From Capnocytophaga sp. oral taxon 878 (GTDB taxonomy: Bacteria > Bacteroidota > Bacteroidia > Flavobacteriales > Flavobacteriaceae), in NCBI RefSeq assembly GCF_002999135.1, contig NZ_CP027229.1, forward strand, positions 496,001 through 560,000: DNA of 64,000 nucleotides. Direction: 5' to 3'. The notes under the pieces are model-generated. The model had not been told where the DNA came from, ran no database searches, and saw only the letters and a list, made by a program, of their open reading frames with translations. Position numbers and translations under genes: made by a program. Positions within the stretch are counted from its first letter, which is position 1. Every line of letters starts with the position of its first letter. Positions 59,692-64,000 of this stretch are shown one piece after another.

Positions 59692-60939
59692 ATGGGATAT
59701 TTATTTACCTCTGAGTCCGTTTCTGAAGGACATCCTGACAAAATCGCCGATCAGATTAGCGATGCTCTTATTGACAATTTTCTTGCTTTTGACCCTCACT
59801 CTAAAGTGGCTTGTGAAACCTTAGTAACCACTGGTCAGGTTATATTAGCAGGTGAAGTAAAATCAAATACATATATTGATGTGCAGCAGATTGCGCGCAA
59901 TGTTATCGAAAAGATAGGATACACCAAAAGTGATTATATGTTTGAGGCAAAATCATGTGGTGTGCTTTCGGCTATTCACGAACAATCACCTGATATTAAT
60001 CAGGGAGTGGAGCGTGGGAAGCCAGAGGAACAAGGTGCTGGAGACCAAGGGATGATGTTTGGGTATGCGGTGAATGAAACTGAAAACTATATGCCTCTTG
60101 CGCTTGACCTTTCACATGCTTTGTTAAGAGAGCTGGCTGTCATTAGACGTGAGAATAAGGAAATTACATATCTTCGTCCAGATGCTAAGAGCCAAGTAAC
60201 TTTGGAATATGATGATAATAACAAGCCTGTGCGTATTAATACTATAGTTATCTCGACCCAGCATGACAACTTTGATACTGAGAGCAAAATGCTTAAGAAG
60301 ATTAAAGAAGATATAGTGCATATTTTGATTCCGCGTGTCATAGCTAAATATCCGCAGTATGCTCCTTATTTTGACGATAAAATTATTTATCATATTAATC
60401 CTACAGGTATTTTTGTTATTGGTGGCCCTCATGGAGATACAGGATTGACTGGTCGTAAGATTATTGTAGATACTTATGGAGGTAAAGGAGCACACGGAGG
60501 TGGAGCTTTTTCGGGTAAAGACCCTAGCAAGGTAGACCGTAGTGCGGCTTATGCTATGCGGCACATTGCTAAGAACTTAGTGGCAACAGGTGTAGCTGAT
60601 GAGGTTTTGGTACAAGTAAGTTATGCTATAGGTGTAGCACAGCCCACAGGAGTGTATGTAAATACTTATGGTACAAGTAAAGTGCCTTTTACTGATGGTG
60701 AAATAGCTGAGAAAATACAAGAGATATTCCCTCTTCGCCCTTATGATATAGAACAGCGTCTTAAACTTAGGAATCCTATCTATAGTGAAACTGCTTCATA
60801 CGGACATATGGGTAGAACTCCTGAGGTGATAACAAAAGTATTTTCATCACCTTATCACAAGACAAAGAAAATAGAAGTAGAGCTTTTTACTTGGGAGAAA
60901 TTAGATTATGTAGAGAAAGTAAAGGCTGCATTTTTTTAG
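59692..60939 (+). CDS. metK: S-adenosylmethionine synthetase
   Basis: 415 residues. It makes SAM from methionine and ATP. Motifs: [43 protein letters not shown], and [19 protein letters not shown], the active-site loop. Length is slightly above the E. coli enzyme. It lies 75 bp behind a SAM-II-type riboswitch and is monocistronic, with a terminator at 60961. Confidence 0.98.
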   Translation: MGYLFTSESVSEGHPDKIADQISDALIDNFLAFDPHSKVACETLVTTGQVILAGEVKSNTYIDVQQIARNVIEKIGYTKSDYMFEAKSCGVLSAIHEQSPDINQGVERGKPEEQGAGDQGMMFGYAVNETENYMPLALDLSHALLRELAVIRRENKEITYLRPDAKSQVTLEYDDNNKPVRINTIVISTQHDNFDTESKMLKKIKEDIVHILIPRVIAKYPQYAPYFDDKIIYHINPTGIFVIGGPHGDTGLTGRKIIVDTYGGKGAHGGGAFSGKDPSKVDRSAAYAMRHIAKNLVATGVADEVLVQVSYAIGVAQPTGVYVNTYGTSKVPFTDGEIAEKIQEIFPLRPYDIEQRLKLRNPIYSETASYGHMGRTPEVITKVFSSPYHKTKKIEVELFTWEKLDYVEKVKAAFF

Positions 60940-60960
60940 AAATAGACACATCACTTTACA

Positions 60961-60997
60961 AGGGGTTATCTAAACAATTAGATAATCCCTTTTTTTG
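60961..60997 (+). terminator. Terminator after metK
   Basis: Stem AGGGGTTATCTAA/TTAGATAATCCCT followed by seven Ts. Confidence 0.9.
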
Positions 60998-61011
60998 TAG
61001 CTAATACTTTA

Positions 61012-61041
61012 TTGTTATTTAGAAAAAGTTTTGTACCTTTG
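61012..61041 (+). promoter_or_regulatory. Bacteroidota-type promoter of the porin gene
   Basis: TTG (61012-61014), 19 bp, TACCTTTG (61034-61041), 36 bp before the ATG. Confidence 0.8.
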
Positions 61042-61077
61042 CAACATATTCATTAAACTCCAAAAAGACTTATTTAG

Positions 61078-62334
61078 ATGAAAAAAATATTTTTTTTAGT
61101 GGCTTTGGCAGCTACTATTCCTGTATCGGCACAGCTACTTCGCCATAATTTTGATGAAGAAGGTAATACTTTTATTCAGGGTATAGCACGAGCTCAGTTT
61201 TGGGCGCGTTATACTGAAACCAATCCAGGTACTACGGTACAAGGGAGGCCTGTGAATAATGTTTTTGACCTTTCGGTAAGGAGATACCGTTTAGGATTTT
61301 TTGCCCAAGTACAAAAAAACTGGCTTTTTTATGTACTTATGGGGAATAATAATCTGAACCAAAATACCCTCCGTACGACAGACTTTCGGTTATTAGATTT
61401 GATGGCTCAGTATAGTTTTAGTCCGCAGCTTAGTATAGGAGTAGGTAAGGCAACATTTCCTGCTGCGGGGCGTTATTCTAATAATTTTGCCAATGGATCT
61501 ATGCTTACCCTTGACCCTTCGATATATTACCTTAATACTTCAGGTCATTTTGATGATGTAGGGAGACGCTTAGGGGTATATGCTAAAGGACAACTAGGGA
61601 AGTTTGAATATTTTGTTTCGGCACAAAGTCCAGCTTATCCTACAGAAAAGATGCGAGGAGACTTTAATTACACCAAAGGACATACAAACTTACTTACATC
61701 TTCTTATCTGAAATATGAATTTTGGGATGATGAAGCTAGTAGGCTACTTACAACTGGTGGTGCTGGCACTTATTTAGGTAGTAAACGCATTTTAAATGTA
61801 GGTATAGGTTATGAGTATTTGCCTAATATGCGAGAAATAAATACAGGAACAGCTACTACAACCCATGATTACTTTAATTTAGGAATTGATTTATTTTTAG
61901 ATACCCCAATATCAGACCAAAATGATGCTATTACGGCTTATTTGTCTCTTAATACTATACATTTTGGTAATGATTACATTAGGAATGTGGGTGCTAATAG
62001 TATTTTTGAAGGAGGAACCTCACTGAATGGAGCAGGTAACGCTTATCCTGTAACAGGTACAGGTAATACTGTTTTTCTTCAATTAGGTTACTTATTTCCT
62101 AAATGGGAAAGTACGAAGATTAGAGTACAGCCTAATATAGGTTGGAAATTTGCCGATTATAAAGCACTAAATAGTTATATGAATGCTTATATGGTAGGGG
62201 TAAATACTTATTTCAACGGTCAGAAAAGCAAACTGAGCTTAGGTTATGAAAATAGACCTGTATTCAGTAAAATAAGCAAGGAAGAAACAAGACGCTTAGG
62301 TACTTTTGTATTGCAATACCAAATAGAATTATAA
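61078..62334 (+). CDS. Outer-membrane porin (phosphate-selective/OprP-like)
   Basis: 418 residues. Signal peptide MKKIFFLVALAATIPVSA cut before QLLRH. The mature protein is a large beta-barrel with repeated aromatic girdle strands, ending in the outer-membrane signature pattern TFVLQYQIEL. Features such as FDLSVRRYRLGFFAQVQKNW resemble the OprO/OprP-type porins of Bacteroidota. The substrate is not shown by the sequence. galM follows at 23 bp, possibly cotranscribed. Confidence 0.82.
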   Translation: MKKIFFLVALAATIPVSAQLLRHNFDEEGNTFIQGIARAQFWARYTETNPGTTVQGRPVNNVFDLSVRRYRLGFFAQVQKNWLFYVLMGNNNLNQNTLRTTDFRLLDLMAQYSFSPQLSIGVGKATFPAAGRYSNNFANGSMLTLDPSIYYLNTSGHFDDVGRRLGVYAKGQLGKFEYFVSAQSPAYPTEKMRGDFNYTKGHTNLLTSSYLKYEFWDDEASRLLTTGGAGTYLGSKRILNVGIGYEYLPNMREINTGTATTTHDYFNLGIDLFLDTPISDQNDAITAYLSLNTIHFGNDYIRNVGANSIFEGGTSLNGAGNAYPVTGTGNTVFLQLGYLFPKWESTKIRVQPNIGWKFADYKALNSYMNAYMVGVNTYFNGQKSKLSLGYENRPVFSKISKEETRRLGTFVLQYQIEL

Positions 62335-62357
62335 ATAAGAAGCTTAATTAAACAATA

Positions 62358-63359
62358 ATGAAAAAGAAATATAATAAAGAACAACTCAAAACTATTACCC
62401 TTCATAATGCGGGTGGTATGGAAGTAACTATAATGAACTTTGGAGGAATAATCACTTCCATAAAAGTACCTGTAAAAGGCAATAAAATAGAGTGTGTGTT
62501 GGGATTTGATAGCTTTGATGAATATATAAGTGACGAATACCGCACTGAGTATCCTTATTTGGGAGCCATTATAGGGCGTAATGCTGGACGTATTAAGTAC
62601 GGAAAGGCGATTATTGAAGGAAAGGAAGTACAATTACATTGTAATTTGGGTGAAAACCAGATACATGGAGGAGAAGTAGGTTTTGATAGCGTTTTTTGGG
62701 ATGTGATATCTGAAAAAAAAGGAGATAATTCTTCTGTAACATTACAATATATAAGTAAAGAAGGAGAAGAAGGCTACCCAGGTGAGGTGATAGCTCAAGT
62801 AACTTATACCCTTACCGCAGATAACCGCCTTCGGGTAGATTATTATGGGACTACTACTGCACCAACTATATTAAACCTTACACAACATACCTATTTTAAT
62901 CTTAATGAAAATGACACTAATGTGTTAAATAATACCTTACAGATAAAAGCTGAGAAATATGTACCTTTAGAAGAAGGCTTTTTTACCCCTACAGGTGAAC
63001 GTCCTCCAGTAGCAGGAACTCCTTTAGATTATCGTAAGGGGCAAAGAGTGTATGCACATACTGATAACTCATTTGTACGTGAAATAACTGCAGATGAAGT
63101 AATGGCTACTCTTACCAATGGTGAGGAAACACTTAGTATGGAAGTACGCACTAATCATCCTGTACTACATATTTATGCAGGTTATTACCTACCTGAACTA
63201 AAACCTATCCAACGTAAGGCTATTGGAGAGAATAAAGGAATCTGCTTTGAAGCGCAAGGTTATGCTGATGCTACTAAACATCCACAGTTTGACAGTGTAG
63301 TACTACTGCCCAATGAAGAATACAATTATTTTACTGAATTTAAATTTAATACTCTTTAG
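62358..63359 (+). CDS. galM: Galactose mutarotase (aldose 1-epimerase)
   Basis: 333 residues, no signal peptide, so cytosolic. It interconverts alpha and beta anomers of galactose and related sugars. Family landmarks: GAIIGRNAGRIKYGKAII, QIHGGEVGFDSVFWD with the active-site His, NLTQHTYFNLNEN with the second His, HPVLHIYAGYYL, and ICFEAQGYADATKHPQF with the catalytic Glu. The remaining gal genes are not in the window. Confidence 0.93.
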   Translation: MKKKYNKEQLKTITLHNAGGMEVTIMNFGGIITSIKVPVKGNKIECVLGFDSFDEYISDEYRTEYPYLGAIIGRNAGRIKYGKAIIEGKEVQLHCNLGENQIHGGEVGFDSVFWDVISEKKGDNSSVTLQYISKEGEEGYPGEVIAQVTYTLTADNRLRVDYYGTTTAPTILNLTQHTYFNLNENDTNVLNNTLQIKAEKYVPLEEGFFTPTGERPPVAGTPLDYRKGQRVYAHTDNSFVREITADEVMATLTNGEETLSMEVRTNHPVLHIYAGYYLPELKPIQRKAIGENKGICFEAQGYADATKHPQFDSVVLLPNEEYNYFTEFKFNTL

Positions 63360-63401
63360 TCATTAGACTAGTTTCATTACTAATAATTACTAATACTTAA
63401 T

Positions 63402-64000
63402 ATGGAATATTTAGAAACTAAGAACCCGTACTTTAATACTTCGGGGTTAACATCTTCAGAGGCAAATTATGTGTGTGAGCGTATAAAAGAACGTTTAAAA
63501 CCTATTCAAGACCTTGTGAGTAGTATAGAAACTCACACTTCTAGCATTGATGGAGAACCTTTAGATACTTTCACTAAGGTAGATAATATTGGGGCTAAAT
63601 TAAGTGAAATAGGGGCTTTATATGCTATTTCGGCTTACTTACGCACAGCTATTAAAGAGAAAGAAATGCGCCTTGAGATAGTAAATAGAAAACTGAATGA
63701 GGTAATAGCTAAGGCTGAGGAAGAAGTGAAGCCTATTGACTATGAACCACTACACCGTCTTAGAGATGTTACTATAGATGATTATTTAAAAACCTTATCA
63801 GTAGAAGCTGTAGTACGCTATAAAGAGGCAGAAGCGAAAGCAGCACATATAGGTAAGTACATTCACTCTTTTGATGACATACGTACTAAGCTTACTAAAA
63901 AAGAACTTATTAGCTTTAGAGAAGTAGGGGAACAAGTATTCAAAGTGAAAAATACACCTTTGTACAATCTTGCGGAGCTACAACAGCTACAAGAACAATT
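63402..64000 (+). CDS. Unknown protein, 5' part (runs off the right edge)
   Basis: The ATG at 63402 opens a frame without stop to the window end, about 199 codons (MEYLETKNPYFNTSGLTSSEANY). The sequence is helical with coiled-coil-like heptads (ETHTSSIDGEPL, IKEKEMRLEIVNRKLNEVI, AELQQLQEQ). Not recognised. It starts 42 bp after galM. Function cannot be given. Confidence 0.75.
   Translation, partial: MEYLETKNPYFNTSGLTSSEANYVCERIKERLKPIQDLVSSIETHTSSIDGEPLDTFTKVDNIGAKLSEIGALYAISAYLRTAIKEKEMRLEIVNRKLNEVIAKAEEEVKPIDYEPLHRLRDVTIDDYLKTLSVEAVVRYKEAEAKAAHIGKYIHSFDDIRTKLTKKELISFREVGEQVFKVKNTPLYNLAELQQLQEQ

Overview
The window is a 64 kb piece of a low-GC chromosome from a member of the Bacteroidota, most likely a Flavobacteriia of the Capnocytophaga type. 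The phylum call rests on about a dozen promoters with the Bacteroidota pattern (TTG, 19-20 bp, TAnnTTTG), weak or absent Shine-Dalgarno sites, an S16 protein with a long Ala/Glu tail, a NusB of more than 300 residues, and families such as DUF2853. The genus is an inference from overall gene content and from the intergenic 11-bp repeats. No tRNA, rRNA, CRISPR array, transposase or integrase was recognised.

Layout. 1-9.9 kb (mostly minus strand): 5' part of sbcC, rpmE2, a truB that is fused to a TonB-like domain, a glutamine-cyclotransferase lipoprotein, queH, a tightly coupled run DUF1444-sirtuin-small acidic protein-pyrF, and HU. 10.4-14.6 kb: nusB-yajC, then an ABC-F ATPase with a YD-repeat-like lipoprotein. 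15-23.8 kb: uvrA, an unknown protein, a SWIM zinc-finger protein and two tandem HEAT-like paralogues. 23.9-29.3 kb (minus): an unknown pair, rpsP-rimM, and marC/kdsA/cca. 29.8-37.4 kb: PAS protein, ankyrin protein, DUF2271, FtsX/MacB-like permease, recG and three unknown genes. 37.8-46.1 kb: clpB, dnaK and the most unusual part of the window. 46.2-50.5 kb (minus): tgt-lptG/F-rsmA-mgtE. 51-64 kb: ABC exporter pair, ppk1, menD, DUF2853, DUF445, a beta-barrel protein, metK behind a SAM-II-type riboswitch, a porin, galM and a partial unknown gene.

Main unusual features. (1) Directly behind dnaK lies a two-gene SIR2-HerA cassette, a known type of antiphage system. Beyond it lies a second, diverged copy of the last ~186 codons of dnaK with its own terminator. 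This is what insertion by recombination into the dnaK 3' end would leave, with the incoming DNA having supplied the present dnaK tail. The HerA gene is interrupted by one in-frame TAA, so the system may be inactive. (2) Six long spacers carry degenerate arrays of an 11-bp unit, close to one helical turn. (3) clpB and dnaK share an upstream element, TGACA-nn-TTTGKCAGTTTT followed by a GG-N10-G[C/A] motif, in place of the usual promoter. (4) The metK leader contains a second copy of the riboswitch stem strand and a complementary segment that could form an alternative fold. (5) TruB is fused to a membrane-anchored TonB-type domain.

Much of the rest is housekeeping: tRNA and rRNA maturation (truB, queH, tgt, cca, rsmA, rimM), DNA repair (uvrA, recG, sbcC), protein quality control (clpB, dnaK), envelope biogenesis (kdsA, lptG/F, yajC) and cofactors (menD, metK).
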